This document shows, one piece after another, positions 1-6,572 of a DNA stretch of 7,279 nt (position 1 is its first letter; the number at the start of each line of letters is the position of its first letter). Source of the stretch: Pseudomonadota bacterium (lineage in GTDB: Bacteria; Pseudomonadota; Alphaproteobacteria; Rhizobiales; Beijerinckiaceae); assembly GCA_023386115.1 (NCBI GenBank), contig JAEWKL010000423.1:1-7279 (forward strand). Reading direction: 5' to 3'. The position numbers and the translations under genes were made by a program. The notes under the pieces are model-generated. The model saw only the letters and a list, made by a program, of their open reading frames with translations. It did no database searches and was not told the DNA's origin.

Positions 1-482
1 GCCGAGAGATGAGCCGCGACGACATGGGGTGCGGCGGGCTGGGCTGCGGCGGGATGCGCCATGGGAGCCTGCTGCTGCACGGCCTCGGCCTGCGGGAAGG
101 CCGCCTGGAAGGCGGGCTGGGCCGCCACGTCCGGCATCTCGCCGGGCACCGCCGCCCGGGCCTGGGCGACGATGCGGCCGATGCGTGACAGCACCTCGTC
201 TCCGGCCTGGAGCTGGGCGGCGAGGTCGGCATTGGTGCGCTCGGCCAGGCGCAGGCGCTCGGCGAGGGTGCGGTCGCACTCGGCCAGCGTGGTGCGCAGG
301 CCGGTGATCGCCCGCTCGGCGGATTCGGTCGCCACCATCAGGTCGCCGATGGTCTGGCGCATCGCGGTCTCGTCGCTCTTGAGGCGCGTGATGCGGCGGC
401 CGAGGCCGACCGAGGTGACGATGCAGGCGACGAGCAGGACCGACACCAGCAGGTCGGCCAGGATGCTGATGATCAGGCTCAC
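1..482 (-). CDS. DUF6468 domain-containing flagellar-operon protein (partial, C-terminus off the left edge)
   Basis: About 160 codons are visible before the left edge cuts the frame. I start it at GTG (482-480), giving (M/V)SLIISILADLLVSVLL. A GAGG ribosome-binding site lies 7 nt upstream, and no in-frame ATG lies close by. Residues 2-27 form one hydrophobic membrane segment. Residues about 28-105 are charged and heptad-like (RRITRLKSDE, then ATESAERAITGLRTTLAE, then RTLAERLRLAERTNADL), which predicts a coiled coil. After about residue 112 the chain becomes Ala/Pro/Gln-rich and probably disordered. This architecture and its place 41 nt after fliM match the DUF6468 family found in alphaproteobacterial flagellar operons (family recalled, not searched). 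Its role is unknown. A membrane-anchored motor or stator-associated function is an inference from context. It is probably translated from the fliL-fliM transcript. Confidence 0.8.
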   Translation of the reverse strand, partial: MSLIISILADLLVSVLLVACIVTSVGLGRRITRLKSDETAMRQTIGDLMVATESAERAITGLRTTLAECDRTLAERLRLAERTNADLAAQLQAGDEVLSRIGRIVAQARAAVPGEMPDVAAQPAFQAAFPQAEAVQQQAPMAHPAAAQPAAPHVVAAHLS

Positions 483-523
483 GAAACGGCCTCGCTGCGG
501 GGAGTGATGGGGAACATGCGGCC

Positions 524-1738
524 CTAGCCGTCCTTGCGGTTCTGCATCGAGGCTTCGAAGGCCGCGAGGGTGGTGCGGGAACGGCGCAGGGGACGGGTGA
601 CCTGCACGGCGATGCTGTCGTCGAGACGGCCGATCCGGCCTTGCGTCGTCGCCCAGTCGCCGCAGCGCAGGGTGATGAGGTCGGCGGGCTTGGCGTCGAA
701 CATGATGGTGTCGCCGACCTCCAGCGACAGCACCCGGCGCAAGGGGAGCGACATCTCGTGTAGGACCGCCTCGACCGCGACGTCGGCCTGGTAGATCTCG
801 GTGGCGAGATGGCTCTCCCAGATGTGGTCGCGGCCGAGCTTCTCGCCCATGAAGCTCTGCAGGAGCAGGTCGCGGATCGGCTCGATGGCGGCGTAGGGGA
901 AGAGGATCTGGAGCAGCCCGCCGCGGCCCTCCATGTCGAGCTTGAGGTCGATCAGGATCGCGGCGTTGGCCGGACGGGTGATGGTGGCGAAGCGCGGGTT
1001 GGTCTCGATCCGGTCGATGAGGAAGCGCACCGGCGAGAGCGGCTGGAACGACGCCTCGAGGTCGGTCAGGATGATCTCGACCATCCGCCGCACCAGCTGC
1101 ATCTCGATCGGCGTGAACGGCCGCCCGTCGAGGCGGATGCTCGAGCCGCCGCGCTTGCCGCCGAGCAGGAGGTCGAGGGTCGAGTAGGCGAGGTTCGACT
1201 CGACCGTCACGATGCCCGAATTCTCCCAGGCGTCGGCCCGGAAGACGCCGAGCAGGGTCGGCAGCGGGATCGCGTTCAGGTAGTCGCCGAAGCGCACCGA
1301 GGTGATGTTGTCGAGGGTGACCTCGACGTTGTCCTGGAAGAAGTTGCGCAAGCTCGTCGACAACAACCGGATCATCCGGTCGAAGACGATCTCGAGCATC
1401 GGCAGGCGCTCGTACGAGACGACGCCCGAATCGACGATGGCCCGGATGCCGCCCGCGCCGGAGGCCGAGAGCTCCCGCAGCGAGAAGCCGAGGACCTGGT
1501 CGATCTCCTCCTGGTTCAGGATGCGGTCGTTGCCGGCGAGCTCGGGGAGGTTCTCCGTCTCGCTCTCGTCGATCATGTTGGCCCATTCGGCCGCCATGTC
1601 GGTCGATTGGGCGGCGGTGCCCTGCTCCGCCAGCGCCGCGCCCCATTCCTCGGCGAGCGAGGCGTCGCCGCCCCCGCCCTGCTCGATCAGGGCCGCAGCC
1701 CAGTCGTCGTCGTCGATGGTGTCGTCAGGTCCGGCCAC
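524..1738 (-). CDS. fliM: Flagellar motor switch protein FliM
   Basis: This 404-residue FliM belongs to the cytoplasmic C-ring, where it binds phospho-CheY and links FliG to FliN. The start is GTG (1738-1736) with only a weak GGGA upstream; the next in-frame Met is residue 48. The N-terminus is unusual: three acidic Trp motifs, DDDWAAALIEQ (W13), EEWGAALAEQ (W32) and AEWANMIDE (W52), spaced 19-20 residues apart. The CheY-binding helix of FliM family proteins is seen at residues 73-83 (ILNQEEIDQVL), so it sits about 70 residues further in than in enteric FliM. The middle domain (about 105-300) includes SYERLPMLEIVFDRM and LLLGGKRGG. The C-terminal SpoA-like domain, about residues 325-385, contains LEVGDTIMFD and ends near AVQVTRPL. 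fliL lies upstream on the same strand after a 187-nt spacer with hairpins. Confidence 0.97.
   Translation of the reverse strand: MAGPDDTIDDDDWAAALIEQGGGGDASLAEEWGAALAEQGTAAQSTDMAAEWANMIDESETENLPELAGNDRILNQEEIDQVLGFSLRELSASGAGGIRAIVDSGVVSYERLPMLEIVFDRMIRLLSTSLRNFFQDNVEVTLDNITSVRFGDYLNAIPLPTLLGVFRADAWENSGIVTVESNLAYSTLDLLLGGKRGGSSIRLDGRPFTPIEMQLVRRMVEIILTDLEASFQPLSPVRFLIDRIETNPRFATITRPANAAILIDLKLDMEGRGGLLQILFPYAAIEPIRDLLLQSFMGEKLGRDHIWESHLATEIYQADVAVEAVLHEMSLPLRRVLSLEVGDTIMFDAKPADLITLRCGDWATTQGRIGRLDDSIAVQVTRPLRRSRTTLAAFEASMQNRKDG
1565..1714 (-). repeat. Triplicated Trp/acidic motif coding for FliM N-terminus
   Basis: FliM residues 9-58 contain three tandem, diverged copies of an acidic-W-(A/G)-x-x-(L/I/M)-x-(E/D)-(Q/E) motif. 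The first two copies match closely (WAAALIEQG and WGAALAEQG); the third (WANMIDE) is more degenerate. The spacing of 19 and 20 residues between the tryptophans suggests short tandem duplication. The motif resembles the N-terminal D-L-W-A-x-A-L-x-E-Q peptide of enterobacterial FliN (recalled from the family). Confidence 0.6.
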
Positions 1739-1925
1739 GGAAGCACCAAATCCCGCTCGAGGATGGTTAAGACCAACGGTCGCACGGAAGCGACCTTCGG
1801 TTTCACTCTCGAATTTTCGCCAAGCCTTCGGCTTGAAATCGCAAATTCGAGATGGGGCAACGGCCTGGTCGGTCTCGGGCTTGCCCGAGATCGACGTTGA
1901 TGCGGCAGCATCTTAGGCCTTGATA
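1739..1925 (-). other. fliL-fliM spacer containing three stem-loops and a CtrA half-site
   Basis: This 187-nt spacer between two co-directional genes holds no convincing gene. It has three dyads. (1) A hairpin at 1871-1892, 35 nt after the fliL stop, has arms TCTCGGG/CCCGAGA, loop CTTG, and one extra wobble and one extra pair at the base. (2) An imperfect 44-nt dyad at 1808-1851 has outer arms CTCGAATTT/AAATTCGAG and an inner stem CAAGCC-TTC-GGCTTG. (3) GGTCGC/GCGACC lies at 1778-1795. None is followed by a T-tract in the direction of transcription, so they look more like processing or attenuation structures, or an interspersed palindrome, than clean terminators. TTAACCAT, a CtrA half-site form, reads on the minus strand at 1770-1763, 25 nt before the fliM start. 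Confidence 0.55.
1808..1851. repeat. Imperfect 44-nt palindrome in the fliL-fliM spacer
   Basis: The 9-bp outer arms (1808-1816 and 1843-1851) are perfectly complementary. The inner stem (1821-1826 and 1830-1835) is a perfect 6 bp with a TTC loop. Between them are a single mismatch, two pairs and a small asymmetric internal loop. The region is visibly more AT-rich than its surroundings, as an interspersed extragenic palindrome would be. Confidence 0.55.
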
Positions 1926-2441
1926 TTATTGGATGATGAAGTCCTTGAAGAGCACCGCGTCGACCTTGGCGGGGTAGACCGCCACGTTGACCCGGCGCAG
2001 CAGCTCCTCGCGCAGGCGGTAGGTGCCGCCGGCGGCCTCGAAGTCGCCGACGCGCAGATCGCGCACGAACACCTGGAAGGTGTCCTCGACCCGCGGCATC
2101 AGCGGCTGGATCTCGGACGCCACCTTGGCATCCCGTACCTCCAGGGCGACCTTCAGGCGCAGGAAGCGCGCCTGGGTCTGCCCGGGCTCGGGCATCAGGT
2201 TCATGGTCATCTCGCGGACATCCATGAACGCCACCGGCAGCTTCTGTTCGGCGGCCGACTTCTCGGCATGAGCCGCGCGGTTGCGCATCACCATGTAGCC
2301 ACCGCCGCCACCCACCGCCAGGAGCAGGATCGCGGCGCCGACGACGATCAGCCGCTTCCGGCTCTTGCCGGCGGGGACCGCCCCCTCCTCGCCCTCGCCG
2401 TCGCCCTCCGGCACCGGGGCCTTCTTCGGCTTCCTCGCCAT
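1926..2441 (-). CDS. fliL: Flagellar basal body-associated protein FliL
   Basis: This 171-residue protein is a single-pass inner-membrane protein of the FliL family, which surrounds the MotAB stator and supports motor torque. Residues 1-30 are a Lys/Arg/Glu-rich cytoplasmic tail. Residues 31-52 form the membrane helix, with a run of five glycines followed by YMVM. Residues about 66-171 are the periplasmic domain, with FLRLKVALEV (93-102), ELLRRVNV (146-153) and the typical ending VLFKDFIIQ. The ATG at 2441-2439 starts the family-length protein; the upstream GGACGGGCGG is a weak ribosome-binding site. The gene is divergent from flgF and heads the fliL-fliM-DUF6468 series. The CtrA-type box 64 nt upstream probably controls it, as in the CtrA-dependent fliLM promoter known from Caulobacter (inference by analogy). 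Confidence 0.96.
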   Translation of the reverse strand: MARKPKKAPVPEGDGEGEEGAVPAGKSRKRLIVVGAAILLLAVGGGGGYMVMRNRAAHAEKSAAEQKLPVAFMDVREMTMNLMPEPGQTQARFLRLKVALEVRDAKVASEIQPLMPRVEDTFQVFVRDLRVGDFEAAGGTYRLREELLRRVNVAVYPAKVDAVLFKDFIIQ

Positions 2442-2504
2442 TGCCCGCCGTCCAACCCTTGAAAATCCGTCACCGGACCGTTGCCAGAGAGTGTGCGAAG
2501 ACGG

Positions 2505-2519
2505 TTAACGCCGCGTTAA
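2505..2519. promoter_or_regulatory. CtrA-type binding box TTAA-N7-TTAA
   Basis: The sequence is TTAA, CGCCGCG, TTAA, an exact match to the full CtrA consensus and almost perfectly palindromic. It lies 64 nt upstream of the fliL ATG and about 200 nt upstream of flgF, so fliL-fliM is the more likely target. CtrA is the alphaproteobacterial response regulator that activates early flagellar operons. Binding here is inferred from the motif only. Confidence 0.6.
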
Positions 2520-2635
2520 GGCGGCAATTTCTGCCCGGTCGAACTTGCCGGGTCGGCAGGAAACGACCGGCTCAGGCCCCGCCCTGCGATTAACCAAGCA
2601 TTTGCCATATCTGCGGAAATCCCGGCGGCCCGGCC

Positions 2636-2651
2636 TGGCACGGAGCCTGCG
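2636..2651 (+). promoter_or_regulatory. Candidate sigma-54 promoter for flgF
   Basis: TGGCAC-N5-CTGCG matches the -24 half of the TGGCAC-N5-TTGCA consensus exactly. The -12 half matches as TGC, with C and G in the two flanking positions. The diagnostic GG-N10-GC spacing is exact (2637-2638 to 2649-2650). It lies about 70 nt upstream of the flgF start, on the right strand. The high GC content raises the chance of a coincidental match. Confidence 0.35.
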
Positions 2652-2719
2652 ATCATCCTGGCGGGTCCGCCGCTGGGGAGCGAGGGGGCCCTCCACCACG
2701 CATCGTCGGGGAGTAGCCG

Positions 2720-3466
2720 GTGCAGAATGCTCAGTTGATCGGGCTCTCGTCCCAGATGGCGCTCGGGCGCGAGCTCGAGGTCATCGCCAACAACATGGCC
2801 AACGTCACCACGACGGGCTTCAAGGCGCGCTCGACGCGCTTCCAGGAATACCTGATGCCGAAGGCGAGCGCGGAATCCTTCCGGCGCCCCGACCGCAAGC
2901 TGTCCTACGTGATCGATGCGGCGACACCCCTCGACCTCACACAGGGGCCGATCGAGCCGACCGGCAACCCGCTCAACGCGGCGGTCCGCGGCGACGCGTT
3001 CTTCGCGGTGCAGACGCCGCAGGGCGAGCGTTACACCCGCAACGGCGCCTTCGAGATGAACGCGCAGGGGCAGATCGTGACGAGCGACGGCTACGCGGTG
3101 CTCGGCGATGGCGGCCCGATCCAGATCGGCCAGCAGGAGACCGGATTGGCGATCGGGCCGGACGGCACGGTCTCGACCAACCAGGGCACCCGCGGCCGCT
3201 TACGCCTCGTCACCTTCGCGGATCCGCAAAGCCTGACGAATGCCGGCGCCAACCTCTACGCGTCGAACACCCCGGCCCAACCGGCCGGCCCGCAGGGGCG
3301 GATCGAGCCCGGCTCGCTCGAGCGCTCGAACGTCCGCCCGGTCCTGGCGATGACCCGGATGCTGGAGGTGAGCCGGGTCTACCAGCTCGTCTCCGACACG
3401 GTCTCGCGGCTCGATTCGATGCGCGGCCAGGCGATCCAGCGCCTCGCCGACGTCGGCAACGCTTGA
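2720..3466 (+). CDS. flgF: Flagellar basal-body rod protein FlgF
   Basis: FlgF is a proximal-rod subunit, exported through the flagellar type III system and assembled in the periplasm. The 248 residues start at GTG (2720), 6 nt after a strong GGGGAG ribosome-binding site (2708-2713). The N-terminal rod-family helix ends in NNMAN (24-28) followed by TTGFK (31-35). The middle holds GDAFFAVQTPQGERYTRNG and QIVTSDGYAVLGDGG. The C-terminal helix contains LERSNVRPVLAMTRMLEVSR and ends in a hydrophobic coiled-coil stretch. It lacks the FlgG-specific insertion that its neighbour has, which separates the two paralogues. It is the first gene of the plus-strand operon, with a 17-nt gap to flgG. Confidence 0.95.
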   Translation: MQNAQLIGLSSQMALGRELEVIANNMANVTTTGFKARSTRFQEYLMPKASAESFRRPDRKLSYVIDAATPLDLTQGPIEPTGNPLNAAVRGDAFFAVQTPQGERYTRNGAFEMNAQGQIVTSDGYAVLGDGGPIQIGQQETGLAIGPDGTVSTNQGTRGRLRLVTFADPQSLTNAGANLYASNTPAQPAGPQGRIEPGSLERSNVRPVLAMTRMLEVSRVYQLVSDTVSRLDSMRGQAIQRLADVGNA

Positions 3467-3483
3467 ATCGGGAGCTTGAGACG

Positions 3484-4271
<788 letters not shown>

Positions 4272-4275
<4 letters not shown>

Positions 4276-5348
4276 GCGCCCCGATGATCGACACCGCTCC
4301 CGCCGTCCAGGCTCCCGCCGTCCCCGAGGCCCGCCGCGCGCTGCTCGGGCCCGGCATCCTCTCGCGCACCGCCCTCGCGCTCGTGGCGCTCAGTCTCCTG
4401 ACCTTGCCGGTCCTCGCGGAAGCGCCCCGCCTCGCCCTCAAGGGCGACATCACCGCCGAGCGCGACGTGATCACGCTGGGCGACCTCGTCGCCGGGGCGC
4501 CGCCGGCCCTCGCCCAGAAGGCGCTGTTCCGGGCCCCGGCTCTCGGCACCTCCGGCACGATCCAGGTGCGGCGCATCGTCGAGGCGGCGGCCGGGCTCGG
4601 GCTCGACGCGCCGGAGAGCGGCGGCCGGCTCCAGATCTCGGTCCAGCGCGCGGCCCGCCGCATCGCAGCGCCGGAGATCGAGGGCGCCGTGAAGGCCGCG
4701 CTCGCCAAGTTCCGCGGCCTCGATACCGGCTTCGTCACGGTGGCCTTCGAGGGCGACGCGCCGGTGCTCACCGTGCCGCCGGACCTCGACGCTGCGGTGA
4801 CGGCCCAGGAGGTGACCTACGATCCCCGCAGCCGCCGGGTCTCCGCCCTGGTGGTGGTGGGCGAGCGCCAGGCCTCGCTGCGGGTCTCGGGCCAGGTGGT
4901 CGAGATGGCCGACGTCGCGGTGCTGACCCGGGCGATCAACCGGGGCGAGACGCTGTCGGGCCCCGACATCGCGGTCGAGCGCCGCCCGCGCGAGGGCCTG
5001 CCGGCCGACAGCGCGGCGGATGCGGCCGCCTTCATCGGCCAGGTGGCGCAGAAATCCCTCGGCGCCGGCACCGCCCTGCGGGCCGGCGAGCTGAGCCGGC
5101 CGGACCTCGTCGCCCGCGGCGAGGCGGTCACCATCGTGTACGAGACCCCCGGCGTGGCGCTGGCACTCCGCGGCCAGGCCCGCGAGGGCGGCCCCCTCGG
5201 GGCGGTGATCGGGGTGATCAACCCGGTCTCCAAGAAGGTGATCCAGGCCACCGTGATCGGACCCGGCCGCGTCACCGTGGCGCCGATCGTGCCGGTGACG
5301 GCGGCGGCCCCGGCCGCCCCTGCCCGGCTCGCCTCGGCCCGGCCGTGA
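4272..5348 (+). CDS. flgA: Flagellar basal body P-ring formation chaperone FlgA
   Basis: FlgA is a periplasmic chaperone needed to assemble FlgI into the P-ring. The 358-residue product is much longer than enteric FlgA (about 219). A Pro/Ala-rich tail (1-30) precedes the signal peptide hydrophobic core (about 33-48, ALALVALSLLTLPVL), with likely cleavage after A49 or A51. Residues about 52-205 form the N-terminal domain (LKGDITAERDVITLGDLV). The SAF/FlgA C-terminal domain begins near 210 (VVEMADVAVLTRAINRGETL) and includes GQVAQKSLGAGTALRAGELS and the family signature VINPVSKKVIQATVIGPGRV (315-334). The last 20 residues are an Ala/Pro tail. The ATG at 4272 overlaps the flgG stop by 4 nt. Met5 (4284) is the only other start that keeps the whole signal peptide. 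flgI, its substrate gene, is not adjacent. Confidence 0.93.
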
Positions 5349-5359
5349 GGGCACCCGCG

Positions 5360-6097
5360 ATGACGATCACCCGCCTCGCCCTCCTCTGCCTCGCAGGGGG
5401 GCTGCTCGCCGGCTGCAACACCGTCGACCGGCTCACCAACATCGGCGCGACGCCGGCCCTCTCGGCGATCGAGGACCCGACCGCGCAAGCGGGCTACCGC
5501 CCGGTGCGGCTGCCGATGCCGGACGTCCAGCCGGTCTCCTACGCCTCGAACTCGCTCTGGCGCACCGGCTCGCGCGCCTTCTTCAAGGACCAGCGCGCCG
5601 CCAAGGTCGGCGACCTCGTCACGGTGAAGATCAACGTCACCGACAAGGCGAACCTTAACAATGAGACCAAGCGCTCGCGCTCGAACAGCGAATCGTTCGG
5701 GATGCCCAACGCCTTCGGCCTCGAATCGAAGACCAAGCTCCTGGCCGGGATGGATCCGGCCAAGATGCTGACGACGGATTCCACCACCACCAATGACGGC
5801 GCCGGCTCGGTGCAGCGCGCCGAGACGGTGACCACCAACGTGGCGGCGATCGTCACGCAGGTGCTGCCGAACGGCAACCTGGTGCTGGAAGGCCGCCAGG
5901 AGATCCGCATCAACTTCGAGGTGCGCGAGCTGATCGTCGGCGGCGTGGTGCGGCCGGAGGACATCGAGTCCGACAACACCATCGACTCGAGCAAGATCGC
6001 CCAGGCCCGCATCGCCTATGGCGGCCGCGGCCAGATCACGGACGTGCAGCAGCCGCGCTACGGCCAGCAGTTCCTGGACATCGTGCTGCCGTTCTGA
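5360..6097 (+). CDS. flgH: Flagellar L-ring lipoprotein FlgH
   Basis: FlgH is the outer-membrane lipoprotein that forms the L-ring bushing around the rod. From ATG 5360 the product has 245 residues and a textbook lipoprotein signal: MTITR, a hydrophobic core, then lipobox LLAG/C with the lipidated Cys at residue 19. I prefer this ATG because GAGGG lies 8 nt upstream. A GTG at 5345 in the same frame would overlap the flgA stop (GTGA) and add five residues (MRAPA), and coupling could favour it. Family motifs are NSLWRTGSRAFFKDQRA, VGDLVTVKINVTDKANL, VLPNGNLVLEGRQEIRIN, ELIVGGVVRPEDI and IAYGGRGQITDVQQP, with the typical C-terminal PF. It is the last gene of the flgFGAH operon, followed by a hairpin and a strong terminator. 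Confidence 0.95.
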   Translation: MTITRLALLCLAGGLLAGCNTVDRLTNIGATPALSAIEDPTAQAGYRPVRLPMPDVQPVSYASNSLWRTGSRAFFKDQRAAKVGDLVTVKINVTDKANLNNETKRSRSNSESFGMPNAFGLESKTKLLAGMDPAKMLTTDSTTTNDGAGSVQRAETVTTNVAAIVTQVLPNGNLVLEGRQEIRINFEVRELIVGGVVRPEDIESDNTIDSSKIAQARIAYGGRGQITDVQQPRYGQQFLDIVLPF

Positions 6098-6103
6098 CGA
6101 ACG

Positions 6104-6143
6104 GGGCCGTTCTGTCGAACGGAACGTTCGCCACGAACGGCCC
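6104..6143 (+). other. Nested 40-nt hairpin just after flgH
   Basis: The outer 9-bp perfect arms are GGGCCGTTC (6104-6112) and GAACGGCCC (6135-6143). They enclose a second perfect stem, CGAACG-GAA-CGTTCG (6116-6130). It starts 7 nt after the flgH stop and is built from repeats of the hexamer GAACGG/CCGTTC. There is no T-tract after it, so it may be an mRNA 3'-end stabiliser rather than the terminator itself. Confidence 0.6.
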
Positions 6144-6197
6144 GTGAGGATCCCGCACCGGGTGGCACGCTCCCCCCTTGAGCCGCCCGGACGCGGC

Positions 6198-6233
6198 GCG
6201 GCCCCGGCACTCCCGCCGGGGCCGCTCTCGTTT
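6198..6233 (+). terminator. Rho-independent terminator of the flgFGAH operon
   Basis: A perfect 11-bp stem GCGGCCCCGGC (6198-6208) / GCCGGGGCCGC (6215-6225) closes on a six-base loop ACTCCC. It is followed by a T-rich tail, TCTCGTTT. It lies 101 nt after the flgH stop. The T-tract is interrupted, but the stem is very GC-rich. Confidence 0.75.
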
Positions 6234-6272
6234 CGCATGCCGACAGGATGGAGCGCTGCGACGCGAGCGCAT

Positions 6273-6449
6273 GAACCCTCCCCTCTCTGCGGGGGAGGGT
6301 GGCCCCCGCGTCAGCAGGGGTCGGGAGAGGGGATGCCGCTTCCGGAAAGGTCGCGACCATGGTGACGGGCACCATCTGGATCAGCGTCGCGCTGCCCCTC
6401 TCCCGCCCCGCTCCGCGGGGCACCCTCCCCCGCAGAGGGGGGAGGGTTC
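6273..6449. repeat. Pair of inverted REP/BIME-like palindromic copies
   Basis: The left copy (6273-6332) and right copy (6395-6449) are inverted repeats of each other. They share an outer GAACCCTCCCC end, a block with one mismatch in about 29 nt, and an inner CCCCTCTCCCG end. The unit centres differ (an ACCCCTGCTGACG type versus CCCCGCTCCGCGGGG). Each copy also folds alone through ACCCTCCCC/GGGGAGGGT and a C4/G4 hairpin. The 62-nt spacer (6333-6394) has its own dyads: GGTCGCGACC (6349-6358) and ATGGTG-ACGGG-CACCAT (6359-6375). C/G-rich units of this kind are dispersed in Methylobacterium and related genomes (recalled). The overlapping open frames look spurious. Confidence 0.75.
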
Positions 6450-6457
6450 AGGGCCGG

Positions 6458-6555
6458 CGCGCCTTAGTGTCTCTCACGAAACTCCCGCCGCGCCGACGCC
6501 GCCACAGCGAGCAACGACAGTGAACGGGAGTTTTGTGAGGTGCACTTAATGCGCG
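6458..6555. repeat. 98-nt imperfect inverted-repeat element (possible MITE relic)
   Basis: The core arms are CTCACGAAACTCCCG (6473-6487) and CGGGAGTTTTGTGAG (6525-6539), 15 bp with one G-T wobble. The similarity continues outward after a 3-nt mismatch through AGTG (6466-6469)/CACT (6543-6546) and CGCGC (6458-6462)/GCGCG (6551-6555). The 37-nt centre is C/G-rich and encodes nothing recognisable. The arms, with their A/T-containing ends, look like terminal inverted repeats of a small non-autonomous element. A long-stem structured RNA or bidirectional terminator between flgH and dksA is the alternative. Confidence 0.5.
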
Positions 6556-6572
6556 AGCGGGCGGAAGCCCCC

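Larger units (their letters stand above)
2442..2719. other. Divergent promoter region between fliL and flgF
   Basis: This 278-nt spacer is non-coding and holds control elements for both flagellar operons. It contains an exact TTAA-N7-TTAA box (2505-2519), a second TTAACCA half-site (2590-2596), a sigma-54-like element (2636-2651) and the flgF ribosome-binding site (2708-2713). Around 2527-2563 there is a loose dyad (CCCGG/CCGGG inside TGCC/GGCA arms). AT-rich patches near 2505-2530 and 2590-2610 contrast with the GC-rich remainder. Confidence 0.7.

Noticed and set aside
61..507. 148-codon plus-strand open frame at the left edge
   Set aside because: The minus-strand frame gives a membrane helix plus coiled coil with a ribosome-binding site and fits the flagellar operon; the plus frame is Arg/Ser-rich noise.
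809..1900. 363-codon plus-strand open frame opposite fliM
   Set aside because: Antisense shadow in high-GC DNA; low-complexity Asp/Glu/Arg/Val composition and fliM on the other strand is certain.
1687..1911. 74-codon minus-strand frame overlapping the fliM start
   Set aside because: It overlaps fliM out of frame, runs through the spacer palindromes and has no family likeness.
2545..3483. Long open frame running upstream of flgG in the same frame
   Set aside because: It overlaps flgF in another frame, its translation is Arg/Pro-rich without any family resemblance, and FlgG has a clear start with a ribosome-binding site at 3484.
4817..6238. 473-codon minus-strand open frame opposite flgA and flgH
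   Set aside because: Spans two confident genes and the flgH terminator, with no recognisable domain.
6178..6549. Plus-strand open frames between flgH and dksA
   Set aside because: They run through the BIME-like palindromes; the coding appearance comes from C/G-rich repeats that lack stop codons.
6273..6555. CRISPR-like array from repeated G/C blocks
   Set aside because: There are only two copies, in inverted orientation, with no regular spacers and no cas genes nearby.
6559..6570. GGGC-GGAA-GCCC hairpin just after dksA as its terminator
   Set aside because: The stem is only 4 bp and no T-tract follows on the minus strand.
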